64,000 nt of DNA from Streptomyces marokkonensis (GTDB lineage Bacteria > Actinomycetota > Actinomycetes > Streptomycetales > Streptomycetaceae): the NCBI RefSeq assembly GCF_008312835.1, contig NZ_VSKS01000022.1, positions 1 to 64,000 on the forward strand, read 5' to 3'. The translations under genes and the position numbers were made by a program. Each line of letters begins with the position of its first letter. Position 1 is the stretch's first letter. Below the pieces are notes generated by a model. It saw only the letters and a list, made by a program, of their open reading frames with translations, did no database searches and was not told the origin of the DNA. This document shows positions 26,402 to 35,638 of the stretch, piece after piece.

Positions 26402-27430
26402 TTGAAGGCGCTGGTCAAGGAGAAGGCGGAGCCCGGGCTGTGGCTCGTGGACGTCCCGGAGCCCGCCGTCGGACCCGGCGACGTGCTGATCAAGGTGCTG
26501 CGCACCGGCATCTGCGGCACCGACCTGCACATCCGGTCCTGGGACGGCTGGGCACGGCAGACGATCAGCACCCCGCTCGTCCTCGGGCACGAGTTCGTCG
26601 GCGAGGTCGTGGAGACCGCCGGGGACGTCACCGACATCAAGGCCGGTGACCGGGTCAGCGGCGAGGGCCACCTGGTCTGCGGCAAGTGCCGCAACTGCCT
26701 GGCCGGACGCCGCCACCTGTGCCGGGCCACGGTCGGCCTCGGCGTCGGACGCGACGGTGCCTTCGCCGAGTACGTCGTGCTCCCCGCCACCAACGTCTGG
26801 GTGCACCGGGTCCCCGTCGACCTCGACGTCGCCGCGATCTTCGACCCCTTCGGCAACGCCGTGCACACCGCCCTGTCCTTCCCGCTCGTCGGCGAGGACG
26901 TCCTGATCACCGGCGCCGGCCCGATCGGTCTGATGGCCGCCGCCGTGGCCCGGCACGCGGGAGCGCGCAACGTCGTGATCACCGACGTCAGCGAGGAGCG
27001 CCTGGAACTCGCCCGCAAGATCGGGGCGACCCTGGCGCTGAACGTCGCCGGGACCACCATCGCCGACGGGCAGCACACCCTCGGCCTGCGCGAGGGCTTC
27101 GACATCGGTCTGGAGATGTCCGGCCGCCCCGAGGCCATGCGGGACATGATCGACAACATGACGCACGGCGGCCGGATCGCGATGCTCGGCCTGCCGGCCG
27201 AGGAGTTCCCGGTCGACTGGGCCCGCGTCGTCACCTCGATGATCACCATCAAGGGCATCTACGGCCGCGAGATGTTCGAGACCTGGTACGCCATGTCGGT
27301 CCTGCTGGAGGGCGGTCTCGACCTCGCCCCCGTGATCACCGGCCGCTACTCCCACCGCGACTTCGAGGCCGCCTTCGAGGACGCGGCCGGCGGCAAGGGC
27401 GGCAAGGTCATCCTCGACTGGACTGATTGA
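26402..27430 (+). CDS. tdh: L-threonine 3-dehydrogenase
   Basis: 342 residues from a TTG start ([15 protein letters not shown]), exactly the length of E. coli Tdh; CAGGAG sits eight bases upstream, which decides this start over an earlier in-frame one. Zn alcohol dehydrogenase fold: GICGTDLHI and [10 protein letters not shown] carry catalytic Zn ligands, [15 protein letters not shown] is the structural Zn site, and [18 protein letters not shown] binds NAD. It oxidises threonine to 2-amino-3-ketobutyrate, which kbl, the next gene, cleaves. Confidence 0.96.
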   Translation: MKALVKEKAEPGLWLVDVPEPAVGPGDVLIKVLRTGICGTDLHIRSWDGWARQTISTPLVLGHEFVGEVVETAGDVTDIKAGDRVSGEGHLVCGKCRNCLAGRRHLCRATVGLGVGRDGAFAEYVVLPATNVWVHRVPVDLDVAAIFDPFGNAVHTALSFPLVGEDVLITGAGPIGLMAAAVARHAGARNVVITDVSEERLELARKIGATLALNVAGTTIADGQHTLGLREGFDIGLEMSGRPEAMRDMIDNMTHGGRIAMLGLPAEEFPVDWARVVTSMITIKGIYGREMFETWYAMSVLLEGGLDLAPVITGRYSHRDFEAAFEDAAGGKGGKVILDWTD

Positions 27431-27511
27431 TCATGGCCCGGTCCGCCGCCGGGGCACAGAAGTCCGTGTCGGGGAAGCGACCGTGCTCGACCCTTCGGGC
27501 CTCCGCGCTCC

Positions 27512-27553
27512 CCCACTCCCGACTCCGCTCGAGCGGGAGGTACCCCACCTCCC
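27512..27553. repeat. Short intergenic hairpin repeat of a Streptomyces-wide type
   Basis: Between tdh and kbl lies CTCCCGACTCCGCTCGAGCG followed by GGGAGGT-ACCCC-ACCTCCC. CTCCCG/CGGGAG and GGGAGGT/ACCTCCC offer two alternative stems. From memory, closely similar strings occur in many Streptomyces intergenic regions, so this is likely a dispersed element rather than a gene-specific control; that was not checked. Confidence 0.5.
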
Positions 27554-27607
27554 TCGACACGGACGCGCCCCTTTGGCTCACTCGCCCTCAACCTCCTAGG
27601 AGCCTCG

Positions 27608-28807
27608 ATGTTCGAGTCCGTCCGTGACGACCTGCGCGCCACCCTCGACGAGATCCGCGCGGCCGGCCTGCACAAGCCCGAGCGCGTCATCGGCACCCCG
27701 CAGTCCGCGACCGTGAACGTCACCGCCGGCGGCCGCCCCGGCGAGGTCCTCAACTTCTGCGCCAACAACTACCTCGGCCTCGCCGACCACCCCGAGGTGA
27801 TCGCCGCCGCCCACGAGGCCCTCGACCGCTGGGGCTACGGCATGGCGTCCGTGCGCTTCATCTGCGGCACCCAGGAGGTGCACAAGGAGCTGGAGGCGCG
27901 GCTGTCCGCCTTCCTCGGCCAGGAGGACACGATCCTCTACTCCTCCTGCTTCGACGCCAACGGCGGTGTCTTCGAGACGCTGCTCGGCCCCGAGGACGCG
28001 GTGATCTCCGACGCCCTGAACCACGCGTCGATCATCGACGGCATCCGGCTGTCCAAGGCCCGCCGCTTCCGCTACGCCAACCGCGACATGGCCGACCTGG
28101 AGCGCCAGCTCAAGGAGGCGGCCGAGGGCGGCGCACGCCGCAAGCTGATCGTCACCGACGGCGTCTTCTCCATGGACGGCTACGTGGCCCCGCTGGACGA
28201 GATCTGCGACCTCGCCGACCGGCACGGCGCCATGGTCATGGTCGACGACTCGCACGCCGTCGGCTTCGTCGGCCCCGGCGGGCGCGGCACCCCCGAGCTG
28301 CACGGCGTCATGGACCGCGTCGACATCATCACCGGTACCCTCGGCAAGGCGCTCGGCGGCGCCTCCGGCGGCTATGTCGCCGCCCGCGCCGAGATCGTCG
28401 CCCTGCTGCGCCAGCGCTCCCGTCCGTACCTGTTCTCCAACACGCTCGCCCCGGTGATCGCCGCCGCCTCGCTGAAGGTCCTCGACCTGCTGGAGTCGGC
28501 CGACGACCTGCGCGTCCGGCTGGCCGGGAACACCGCCCTGTTCCGCCGCCGGATGACCGAGGAGGGCTTCGACATCCTCCCCGGCGACCACGCCATCGCC
28601 CCGGTGATGATCGGCGACGCCGCCCGCGCGGGACGCATGGCGGAGCTGCTGCTGGAGCGCGGGGTGTACGTGATCGGCTTCTCCTACCCGGTCGTCCCGC
28701 AGGGCCAGGCCCGGATCCGCGTCCAGTTGTCCGCGGCGCACTCCACGGACGACGTGAACCGCGTGGTGGACGCCTTCGTGGCGGCACGGGCGGAGCTCGA
28801 CGCCTGA
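27608..28807 (+). CDS. kbl: Glycine C-acetyltransferase (2-amino-3-ketobutyrate CoA ligase)
   Basis: 399 residues, TAGGAG seven bases before the ATG. PLP-dependent alpha-oxoamine synthase: [20 protein letters not shown] at the N-terminus, [18 protein letters not shown], and [14 protein letters not shown] with the PLP lysine. It splits 2-amino-3-ketobutyrate with CoA into glycine and acetyl-CoA. With tdh it forms the two-step threonine degradation pathway. Confidence 0.96.
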   Translation: MFESVRDDLRATLDEIRAAGLHKPERVIGTPQSATVNVTAGGRPGEVLNFCANNYLGLADHPEVIAAAHEALDRWGYGMASVRFICGTQEVHKELEARLSAFLGQEDTILYSSCFDANGGVFETLLGPEDAVISDALNHASIIDGIRLSKARRFRYANRDMADLERQLKEAAEGGARRKLIVTDGVFSMDGYVAPLDEICDLADRHGAMVMVDDSHAVGFVGPGGRGTPELHGVMDRVDIITGTLGKALGGASGGYVAARAEIVALLRQRSRPYLFSNTLAPVIAAASLKVLDLLESADDLRVRLAGNTALFRRRMTEEGFDILPGDHAIAPVMIGDAARAGRMAELLLERGVYVIGFSYPVVPQGQARIRVQLSAAHSTDDVNRVVDAFVAARAELDA

Positions 28808-28821
28808 GCGGAACGCACCGA

Positions 28822-28839
28822 GCGATTTGAGACAATCGC
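28822..28839. promoter_or_regulatory. LysR-type operator GCGATT-N6-AATCGC
   Basis: A perfect 6+6 inverted repeat containing a T-N11-A core, ending four bases before the LysR ATG. GACAAT at 28831-28836, seven bases before the ATG, could be the -10 box of a leaderless transcript; the operator would cover it. This suggests autorepression, and possibly action on kbl/tdh. Confidence 0.55.
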
Positions 28840-28843
28840 ATAC

Positions 28844-29749
28844 ATGATCGAGGCGCGGCGGCTCCACATCCTCCGTGCGGTGGCCGACCACCGCACGGTG
28901 ACGGCGGCAGCCGCCGCGCTCTACCTGACCCCCTCGGCCGTCTCCCAGCAGCTCGCCGCCCTCGAACAGGAGACCGGCCACCGCCTCGTGGAGCGCGGTG
29001 CCAAGGGCGTACGGCTCACCCCGGCGGGCGAGATCCTGCTCAGCCACACCAACGCCGTCCTCGCCCAGCTGGAGCGGGCCGAGGCCGAGCTGGCCGCCTA
29101 CGGATCCGGCCAGGCCGGCACCGTCACGGTCGCCGCCTTCGCCACCGGCATCGCCCAGGTCGTCGCGCCCGCGGTGGCCCGCCTCGCCGAATCGGCGCCC
29201 GGCATCCGCATCCGGGTGCAGGACGCCGAGGGCGACGCCAGCCTGCCGATGGTCCTCGACCGTCAGGTCGACGTCGCCGTGGCGGTCGAGTACCGCGGGG
29301 CGCCGCCCGCCGGCGACCCGCGACTGGCGCACCTGCCGCTGTACGCGGAGCCCTTCGACGCGGTGGTCCCCGTCACCCACCGGCTGGCCGGCACCGCCGA
29401 GGTGCCGCTCGCCGAGCTGGCCAAGGACCCCTGGATCGGCCCCTACCCCGGCAACCCCTGCCACGACGTGGTCGTGCTGGCCTGCGAGAGCGCCGGGTTC
29501 CAGCCTCGTCTGGAGCACTCCTCGGACGACTTCCGCGCGGTGGTCGCCCTGGCGTCGGCGGACGTGGGTGTCGCTCTCGTGCCCCGCTCGGCGCTGCGCG
29601 GCATGGACCTCGCGGGCGTGGTCGTCCGCCCGGTGGACGGTGTGGCGCCGACCCGCCGGGTCTTCGCGGCCGTGCGCCGCGGAGCCGAGGAGCACCCGCT
29701 GATCCGGCCGGTGCTGGAGGCGCTCAGCGCGGCGGCCGCGCAGGCGTAG
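28844..29749 (+). CDS. LysR-family transcriptional regulator
   Basis: 301 residues. The N-terminal winged HTH (RRLHILRAVADHRTVTAAAA, then TPSAVSQQLAALEQETGHRL) and a C-terminal periplasmic-binding-like effector domain are complete. It sits 36 bases after kbl on the same strand, so it may regulate threonine catabolism, but LysR targets are usually divergent and no divergent gene is here. Confidence in the family is high, in the target low. Confidence 0.9.
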   Translation: MIEARRLHILRAVADHRTVTAAAAALYLTPSAVSQQLAALEQETGHRLVERGAKGVRLTPAGEILLSHTNAVLAQLERAEAELAAYGSGQAGTVTVAAFATGIAQVVAPAVARLAESAPGIRIRVQDAEGDASLPMVLDRQVDVAVAVEYRGAPPAGDPRLAHLPLYAEPFDAVVPVTHRLAGTAEVPLAELAKDPWIGPYPGNPCHDVVVLACESAGFQPRLEHSSDDFRAVVALASADVGVALVPRSALRGMDLAGVVVRPVDGVAPTRRVFAAVRRGAEEHPLIRPVLEALSAAAAQA

Positions 29750-29760
29750 GCCTTCCCGTC

Positions 29761-29784
29761 ATCCCGGATGTGGGATAGCATCCC
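29761..29784. promoter_or_regulatory. Operator overlapping the -10 box of the second XRE-cupin gene
   Basis: ATCCC-N6-GGGAT-N3-ATCCC gives two overlapping inverted repeats. GGGATAGCATCCC at 29772-29784 is a 13-base palindrome centred on TAGCAT (29776-29781), a good TAGNNT -10 box placed seven bases before the ATG at 29789. Binding there would block RNA polymerase directly, suggesting autoregulation of a leaderless gene. Confidence 0.65.
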
Positions 29785-29788
29785 TGAT

Positions 29789-30370
29789 ATGAAACAGGAA
29801 GATCCCGGGACGGCGGATCCCGTCGACGTCCGGCTCGGCGCGCGACTGGCCGAGCTGCGGGCCGGACACGGCTGGTCCCTCGGGGAGCTGGCGGAGCGCA
29901 GCGGGGTGAGCCGGTCCACCCTGTCCCGGGCCGAGCGGGCGGAGACCAGCCCCACCGCCTCCCTGCTCAACCGCCTCTGCGCCGTCTACGGCCGGACGAT
30001 GTCCCAGCTGCTCAGCGAGATCGAGACGGAGCCCGCGCCGGTGGTGCGCGCCGCCGACCAGGCGGTGTGGCAGGACCGGGCCTCCGGCTTCGTCCGCCGG
30101 TCCGTGTCCCCGCCGCACGGCGGACTGCGCGGCGAACTCGTCGAGGGGCGGCTCGCCGCCGGTGCGGACATCGCCTACGACCGGCCGCCCGTGCCCGGCC
30201 TGGAACAGCACATCTGGGTCCTGGAAGGGACGCTCCGCGTGACGGACGGGAACACCGTGCATCACCTCGGCGACGGCGACTGCCTCAGACTGCGCGTCTG
30301 GGGGCCGACCCGGTTCCACTGCCCCGGACCCGGGGACGTGCGCTACGTACTGGCGGTGGTACGGCCGTGA
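29789..30370 (+). CDS. XRE-family regulator with cupin domain
   Basis: 193 residues. HTH: LGARLAELRAGHGWSLGELA and SGVSRSTLSRAERAETSPTA. The cupin is C-terminal (LEQHIWVLEGTLRVTDGNTV, then HHLGDGDCLRLRVWG). The next gene, a GNAT, starts in a GTGA overlap, so the pair is coupled; XRE-cupin plus GNAT pairs are common in actinomycetes. The ligand is unknown. The start at 29789 is supported by a leaderless promoter arrangement, seven bases after TAGCAT. Confidence 0.87.
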   Translation: MKQEDPGTADPVDVRLGARLAELRAGHGWSLGELAERSGVSRSTLSRAERAETSPTASLLNRLCAVYGRTMSQLLSEIETEPAPVVRAADQAVWQDRASGFVRRSVSPPHGGLRGELVEGRLAAGADIAYDRPPVPGLEQHIWVLEGTLRVTDGNTVHHLGDGDCLRLRVWGPTRFHCPGPGDVRYVLAVVRP

Positions 30371-30918
30371 ACGTCATCCGCCCGGACGCCGCTCACATCC
30401 TGCGCCTGACCGATGAGTTGGCCGAGCTGCTGACCGACACCGTGAACGGCGGCGCCTCCGTCGGCTTCCTCGGCCCGCTCGACCGCGCGGAGGCCGGCGC
30501 CTGGTGGGCGCAGCGGTCCGCGGCCGTTGCCGCGGGCCGGCTCGCCGTGTGGGTGGCGTGCGAGGAGCCCGGCCGGGTGCTCGGCACCGTGAGCCTCGCC
30601 CTGCCCGACAAGCCCAACAGCACCCACCGTGCGGAACTGGTCAAGCTGATGGTGCGTCGCCGGGCCCGCGGCCGGGGCCTCGGCCGTCGGCTGCTGACCG
30701 TCGCGGAGGAGGCGGCCGCCGCCCGGGGCATCACCCTGCTGCACCTGGACACCGAGACCGGCAGCCCCGCCGAGCACCTCTACCGTTCGTCCGGCTGGAC
30801 CCCCGTGGGCGCGATCCCCGACTACGCGGCGGATCCGGCGGGGATGCTGCGGCCGACGACGATCTACTACAAGCGCCTGGGCACGGCTGCCGTGCCGCCC
30901 GCCACCGGCGGAACCTGA
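30367..30918 (+). CDS. GNAT-family N-acetyltransferase
   Basis: 183 residues, GTG start overlapping the XRE-cupin stop. The acetyl-CoA loop is VRRRARGRGLGRRLLTVAEE, then LHLDTETGSPAEHLYRSSGW. Coupling to the regulator suggests it modifies or detoxifies the compound the cupin senses. No substrate can be assigned. Confidence 0.88.
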   Translation: MNVIRPDAAHILRLTDELAELLTDTVNGGASVGFLGPLDRAEAGAWWAQRSAAVAAGRLAVWVACEEPGRVLGTVSLALPDKPNSTHRAELVKLMVRRRARGRGLGRRLLTVAEEAAAARGITLLHLDTETGSPAEHLYRSSGWTPVGAIPDYAADPAGMLRPTTIYYKRLGTAAVPPATGGT

Positions 30919-30960
30919 CTATCGGCATCGATGTCAGTGGCGGCCGCTACGGTGCCTGCC

Positions 30961-31320
30961 ATGCCGGATGCCGAAGACGTACGACGGATCGCCCTGTCCC
31001 TGCCGGACACGACGGAGAAGACCGCCTGGAGCATGCCCACGTTCCGGGTCGCGGGGAAGATGTTCGCCACGTTGCCCGAGGACGAGACCTCCGTCGCCGT
31101 GCGCTGCCCCAAGGAGGAGCGCGACGAACTGGCCCTCGCCGAACCGGAGAAGTTCTGGATCGCCGGCCACGAGGCACAGTTCGCCTGGGTCAGGGTCCGC
31201 CTGTCCGCCCTGGAGGACGAGGGCGAACTGCACGACATCCTCGCCGACTCCTGGCGCCAGGCGGCCCCGTCGCGGCTCCTGGAGGCACACCCCCGGCTGG
31301 GGCTGCCGCCCGCGGACTGA
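30961..31320 (+). CDS. MmcQ/YjbR-family protein
   Basis: 119 residues from the ATG at 30961. TACGGT at 30948-30953 lies seven bases before it and there is no ribosome site, so the message may be leaderless. Family features are EDVRRIALSLPDTTEKTAW, FRVAGKMFATL and ERDELALAEPEKFWIA. The fold is related to CyaY and nucleic-acid-binding proteins; a cellular role is not established. Confidence 0.85.
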   Translation: MPDAEDVRRIALSLPDTTEKTAWSMPTFRVAGKMFATLPEDETSVAVRCPKEERDELALAEPEKFWIAGHEAQFAWVRVRLSALEDEGELHDILADSWRQAAPSRLLEAHPRLGLPPAD

Positions 31321-31354
31321 GAACGCACGCGCGCCCCGGGCCCGGCCCCGGCGG

Positions 31355-32278
31355 TCACCCGCCCGCGGGCACCACCCCGCCCGCACCGACGAACCCGCCG
31401 ATGCGCGCCCGCAGCGACCGGGCGTCCAGACCGTGCGCGGCGACATGCTCGTCGATCCGCCCGTACCGGCGCAGCTCGGCCCGCCCCACGCCCAGCCCCA
31501 GCACCCGGTGCGGCACATCGGCCAGCGCGTCGTTCGCCGCGGCCGTCGACGTACCCGCCAGGTACGGCTCCACGAGCACGACGTCCGTCCCGGCCGCCGC
31601 CGTGGCACGGCGCAGGCCGGCCGCGTCGAAGGGGCGGACGGTGGTGGCGTACAGCACGGTGACGTCCAGGCCCTCCGTCGCGTCGAGCACGGCGTCCAGC
31701 ACCGGCCCGACGGCGACCACGACGCCGGAGCGGCCCTCCCGGACGGTGCGCAGGCGCTCGCCGTCCACGGGCCGGGCCCGCGTGTTGGACTGGAGCGACA
31801 GCCGCACGTACACCTTGTCGTCACCGGCGGCCACCGCGTGCCGCAGCAGCGTCTCAGCCTCGTCCGGATGCCCCGGCACATGCACGGTCCAGCCGTCCAG
31901 GGTGTCCAGCAGCGCCACGTCACCCGGGGCCATGTGGGTGTACCCGCCCGCCGGCCAGTCGAAGGACGCGGCGGCACTCACGAGCACCGCCCCGACACCC
32001 TGGTGCCCGAGATCCAGCTTCACCTGCTCGAACGGCCGCTCGACCAGGAAGCTCGCGAAGGTGTGCACGACGGGCCGCAGCCCGGTCAGCGCCATTCCGG
32101 CCGCCGCACCGACCAGCAGCTGTTCCCGGATGCCGACGTTGACGACCCGGTCCGGATGCCTGTGCCGTGCCTCGGCGAAACCGTCCACGCCGATCTCGGC
32201 GAGGACCACAGCGACCCGCGGATCCTCGTCCAGCAGCCGGGTGACGACGGGGGCGAAACGATCACGCATGGTGTCCAC
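31355..32278 (-). CDS. Transketolase C-terminal subunit (split enzyme)
   Basis: 307 residues from GTG 32278, with AAGGAAGGG upstream on the minus strand; ATG 32269 is the alternative. It contains the pyrimidine-binding domain (VGIREQLLVGAAAGMALTGL) and the C-terminal domain of transketolase/DXS-like enzymes. It lies 43 bases after the N-terminal half, so the two subunits should make one thiamine diphosphate enzyme. Split transketolases often belong to dedicated sugar or secondary pathways; the substrate is unclear. Confidence 0.88.
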   Translation of the reverse strand: MDTMRDRFAPVVTRLLDEDPRVAVVLAEIGVDGFAEARHRHPDRVVNVGIREQLLVGAAAGMALTGLRPVVHTFASFLVERPFEQVKLDLGHQGVGAVLVSAAASFDWPAGGYTHMAPGDVALLDTLDGWTVHVPGHPDEAETLLRHAVAAGDDKVYVRLSLQSNTRARPVDGERLRTVREGRSGVVVAVGPVLDAVLDATEGLDVTVLYATTVRPFDAAGLRRATAAAGTDVVLVEPYLAGTSTAAANDALADVPHRVLGLGVGRAELRRYGRIDEHVAAHGLDARSLRARIGGFVGAGGVVPAGG

Positions 32279-32321
32279 GGGGATCGGTCCCTTCCTTGAG
32301 GAGAACGACAGGGGGGGAGGT

Positions 32322-33029
32322 TCACGCGTTCTTCGGCTCGACCCGGGCCACGACCGCGTGCGGCCTGCCCGGATGCGGTGCGGTGAACGCGGCGTACAGC
32401 GCCTCGTGGTCGCGGCCGTCGACCGTGAGCGCGGACCAGCCGGCCGCCTCGAAGCGCGCCGCGATCCCGCCCGGCCGGGCCCAGGAGGCGGAGGAGTTGT
32501 CGACGACGACGGTGTGCAGCCGTTCCAGGCCGGCGGGACCGGCGAAGGCGATCGCCTCGTGGTTGCTGCCCTCGTCCAGCTCGGCGTCCCCGATCAGCGT
32601 CCACACCCGCGGCTCGTCGAGCCCCTGGGCGCGCAGCCCCAGCGCCGTGCCGACCGCGATCGGCAGGCCGTGCCCCAGCGACCCGCTGCCGATCTCCGCC
32701 CCCGGCACGAGCACGCGGTCGGGGTGGTGGCCGAGCGGAGAGTCGTACGAGCCGAACCCCGGCAGCCAGTCCACCGGCACGAATCCCCTGGCGGCCAGCA
32801 CGGCGTAGTACGCCATGGGCCCGTGCCCCTTCGACAGCAGGAACCGGTCCCGTCCGGGGTCGTCCGCCCGCTCCGGCCCGACCCGCAGCACCCGGTCGTA
32901 CAGCACCCACAGCACGTCCAGCGTGGAGGTCGCGGCCGGACCGTGCTTCTCGTCGCCGGTCATCAGCCCCATCAGGGCCGGCAGATCCGTGTATCCGTAG
33001 GTACGCGTGCGCTCCTCGATGATCGTCAT
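32322..33029 (-). CDS. Transketolase N-terminal subunit (split enzyme)
   Basis: 235 residues from the ATG at 33029. Thiamine diphosphate domain: RFLLSKGHGPMAYYAVLA, GSGSLGHGLPIAVGTALGLR and the metal motif GDAELDEGSNHEA. It has no ribosome site; CACGAT ends seven bases before the ATG, which suggests a leaderless message, downstream of a SoxR/MerR-like operator. It is cotranscribed with the C-terminal subunit. Confidence 0.9.
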   Translation of the reverse strand: MTIIEERTRTYGYTDLPALMGLMTGDEKHGPAATSTLDVLWVLYDRVLRVGPERADDPGRDRFLLSKGHGPMAYYAVLAARGFVPVDWLPGFGSYDSPLGHHPDRVLVPGAEIGSGSLGHGLPIAVGTALGLRAQGLDEPRVWTLIGDAELDEGSNHEAIAFAGPAGLERLHTVVVDNSSASWARPGGIAARFEAAGWSALTVDGRDHEALYAAFTAPHPGRPHAVVARVEPKNA

Positions 33030-33035
33030 ACGCCG

Positions 33036-33066
33036 ATCGTGCAACCTCGACCTGACTTGAGGTCAA
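33036..33066 (-). promoter_or_regulatory. MerR/SoxR-type promoter for the split transketolase
   Basis: On the minus strand TTGACC (33066-33061) and CACGAT (33041-33036) are separated by 19 bases, the long spacer characteristic of MerR-family promoters. The spacer holds the inverted repeat written on + as CCTCGACCTGACTTGAGG (33045-33062); its right half ACTTGAGG is identical to a SoxR half-site and the left half keeps CCTC. No merR/soxR gene is adjacent. The -10 match is weak (3 of 6). Confidence 0.55.
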
Positions 33067-33164
33067 GCCGTCCCCGCCGGTAAACGAGTGCGCGATCACC
33101 GCCCCGAGTGCGGTATGGTTTCCGTGCGCGTTCGGCCGGGGGAATCCCCAGGTCAGACGGGCAA

Positions 33165-33238
<74 letters not shown>

Positions 33239-33257
33239 CTTGCCGAGGAGCAGGTCG

Positions 33258-33289
33258 GAGGCCGTATCGGGGACACCCGAGACGGCCTC
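33258..33289 (+). terminator. Hairpin terminator after tRNA-Pro
   Basis: GAGGCCGT-A-TCGGG pairs with CCCGA-G-ACGGCCTC around a GACA loop, 20 bases after the tRNA, followed by the T-rich TTCGTCGTTTCT. Confidence 0.8.
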
Positions 33290-33422
33290 TTCGTCGTTTC
33301 TGCGGATATGTGGACGAATCGTCCGCATATGTCCTTGATGTCACCCTATGTACTGTTTAACGTTCCCCGGGTAGGCACCGCCGCGGGCTCCGACACCCGC
33401 GCCGCGATCCCGGGAGCGAGGT

Positions 33423-34712
33423 GTGGAGCGCGTGCACGCGAGGCGCGGACGTACCGGAGGACCGCGAAGGACGCGGGCGCTGGCCGCGCTGACCCTGCTG
33501 GCATCGACGCTCGCCGCCTGCGGCGACGAGGACACCTCCCGCCCCACCCTCAACTGGTACAACTTCCCGGACGACTCCGGTGCCCTGCAGCAGGCCGCCG
33601 ACCGGTGCAGCCGGGCGTCCGGCGGCCGCTACCGGATCAGCTACAACAAGCTGCCCCGGGCCGCGGACGGCCAGCGCCAGCAGCTGGTGCGCAGGCTCGC
33701 CGCCGAGGACGACTCCCTCGACATCCTGGGTCTCGACGTCACCTGGGCCGCCGAATTCGCCGAGGCGCGCTGGATCCGGGAGTGGACCGGCGAGACGAAG
33801 CGCCGGGCCACCGAGGGCACGCTGCGCGTCCCCCTGCAGACGGCCACCTGGAAGGGCAAGCTGTACGCCGTCCCGTACAACACCAACATCCAGCTCCTGT
33901 GGTACCGCAAGGACCTGGTGCCCACCCCGCCCAGGACCTGGTCCGAGATGCTGGGCATGTCCCGCGACCTCGCCCGGCAGGGCAAACCGCACTACGTGGA
34001 GATCCAGGGCGCCCAGTACGAGGGCCTGACCGTCTGGTTCAACTCCCTGATCAACAGCGCGGGCGGCTCCATCCTCAACCCGGACGTCACCGAGCCCTCG
34101 CTCGGCCCGCCCGCCGTACGGGCCGCCTCGATCATGCGCGACCTCGCGAACTCCCCGGCGGCCGACCCCTCCCTGCCCAACCAGATGGAGGACCAGAACC
34201 GCCTGGCCATGGAGTCGGGCGTGGCGGCCTTCGAGGTCAACTACCCCTTCGTCTATCCGTCGATGAGGTCGAACAACCCGCAGCTGTTCAAGGACTTCCG
34301 CTGGGCGCCCTACCCCCGGGTCGACGCCGACCGTCCGGCCCGGCCCACCATCGGCGGCATCGACCTCGCCGTCAGCGCCTACTCCCGCCACCCCGACCTG
34401 GCCTTCGAGGCGGCCCTGTGCCTGCGCAACCGGGAGAACCAGCTCACCGCCGCGCTCGAGGGCGGACTGCCGCCCACCCTGCGCGCCCTGTACGACGAGC
34501 CGTCTTTCATGAAGGAGTACCCCTTCTCCAAGGAGGTCCTGTCCTCCCTGGAGTCGGCGAGCGTACGGCCGCTCACCCCCGCCTACCAGAACGTGTCGAT
34601 CGCCGTATCCCACACCCTGTCCCCGCCGTCGGCCATCGAGCCCGAGAGCGCGGTCGGCACCATCGGGGAACAGATCGACCAGGCCCTGCGATCCGAGGGC
34701 GTGATCCCGTGA
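33423..34712 (+). CDS. Sugar ABC transporter substrate-binding lipoprotein
   Basis: 429 residues from GTG 33423. An Arg-rich N-terminus and hydrophobic segment end in the lipobox LASTLAAC, so it should be lipid-anchored outside the membrane. Family 1 extracellular solute-binding fold: [46 protein letters not shown] and [16 protein letters not shown]. The four-gene set resembles mycobacterial LpqY-SugABC (trehalose) and maltose/glucoside importers. The stop overlaps the first permease (GTGA). The sugar specificity is inferred only. Confidence 0.88.
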   Translation: MERVHARRGRTGGPRRTRALAALTLLASTLAACGDEDTSRPTLNWYNFPDDSGALQQAADRCSRASGGRYRISYNKLPRAADGQRQQLVRRLAAEDDSLDILGLDVTWAAEFAEARWIREWTGETKRRATEGTLRVPLQTATWKGKLYAVPYNTNIQLLWYRKDLVPTPPRTWSEMLGMSRDLARQGKPHYVEIQGAQYEGLTVWFNSLINSAGGSILNPDVTEPSLGPPAVRAASIMRDLANSPAADPSLPNQMEDQNRLAMESGVAAFEVNYPFVYPSMRSNNPQLFKDFRWAPYPRVDADRPARPTIGGIDLAVSAYSRHPDLAFEAALCLRNRENQLTAALEGGLPPTLRALYDEPSFMKEYPFSKEVLSSLESASVRPLTPAYQNVSIAVSHTLSPPSAIEPESAVGTIGEQIDQALRSEGVIP

Positions 34713-35638
34713 GCACCATGGCAGAGCCGACGAAGGACAAGGCGCGGGCCGGGAAGGCGCTCTCCGCCGGGGCCAGACAGGAACGCCGGCTGGGCTGGCT
34801 GCTGTGCGCACCGGCCGTCCTCGTCATGGTCGCCGTGACCGCCTATCCCATCGGCTACGCGGTCTACCTGTCCCTCCAGCGCTACGACCTGCGCTTCCCG
34901 GCCCGGGCCGAGTTCGTGGGCCTGAACAACTACGGGGCCGTGCTCACCTCGCCGTTCTGGTGGGACGCCTTCTGGGTCACGCTGTTCGTCACCGCCGTGT
35001 CCGTGGCCGTCGAACTCGTCCTCGGCATGGGCCTCGCCATGGTGATGCACCGTACGCTCTTCCTGCGCGGCACGGTGCGCACCGCGGTCCTCATCCCGTA
35101 CGGCATCGTCACCGTCGTCGCCGCCTTCTCCTGGCAGTACGCCTGGACCCCCGAACTCGGCTACCTGGCCGAGCTGTTGCCCAGCGGGGAGGCCCCGCTC
35201 ACCGAACAGTGGCCCGCGCTGTGGCTGATCATCCTCGCCGAGGTGTGGAAGACCACCCCGTTCATGGCGCTGCTGCTGCTCGCCGGCCTCGCCCTCGTCC
35301 CCGAGGAGACCCTGAAGGCGGCCATGGTCGACGGCGCCACCCCCTGGCAGCGGTTCACCAAGGTCATGGTGCCGCTGATGAAACCGGCCATCCTGGTCGC
35401 CCTGCTCTTCCGCACCCTGGACGCCTTCAGGATCTTCGACAACATCTACGTCCTGACCGCGGGCGCCCACGGCACCGGATCCCTGTCCATCCTCGGCTAC
35501 GACAACCTGTTCACCGCGCTGAACCTGGGCATCGGGTCGGCGATCTCGGTCCTGATCTTCATCTGCGTCGGGATCATCGCCTTCACCTTCGTCAAGTTGT
35601 TCGGCGCCGCCGCACCCGGCGCGGAGGTGAAGCGCTGA
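34709..35638 (+). CDS. Sugar ABC transporter permease (MalF/SugA-like)
   Basis: 309 residues, GTG in an overlap with the binding-protein stop; ATG 34718 is possible. Six or so membrane helices, starting with [24 protein letters not shown]. The EAA loop reads [20 protein letters not shown], which docks on the ATPase. It ends with TGATG overlapping the second permease. Confidence 0.93.
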   Translation: MSTMAEPTKDKARAGKALSAGARQERRLGWLLCAPAVLVMVAVTAYPIGYAVYLSLQRYDLRFPARAEFVGLNNYGAVLTSPFWWDAFWVTLFVTAVSVAVELVLGMGLAMVMHRTLFLRGTVRTAVLIPYGIVTVVAAFSWQYAWTPELGYLAELLPSGEAPLTEQWPALWLIILAEVWKTTPFMALLLLAGLALVPEETLKAAMVDGATPWQRFTKVMVPLMKPAILVALLFRTLDAFRIFDNIYVLTAGAHGTGSLSILGYDNLFTALNLGIGSAISVLIFICVGIIAFTFVKLFGAAAPGAEVKR

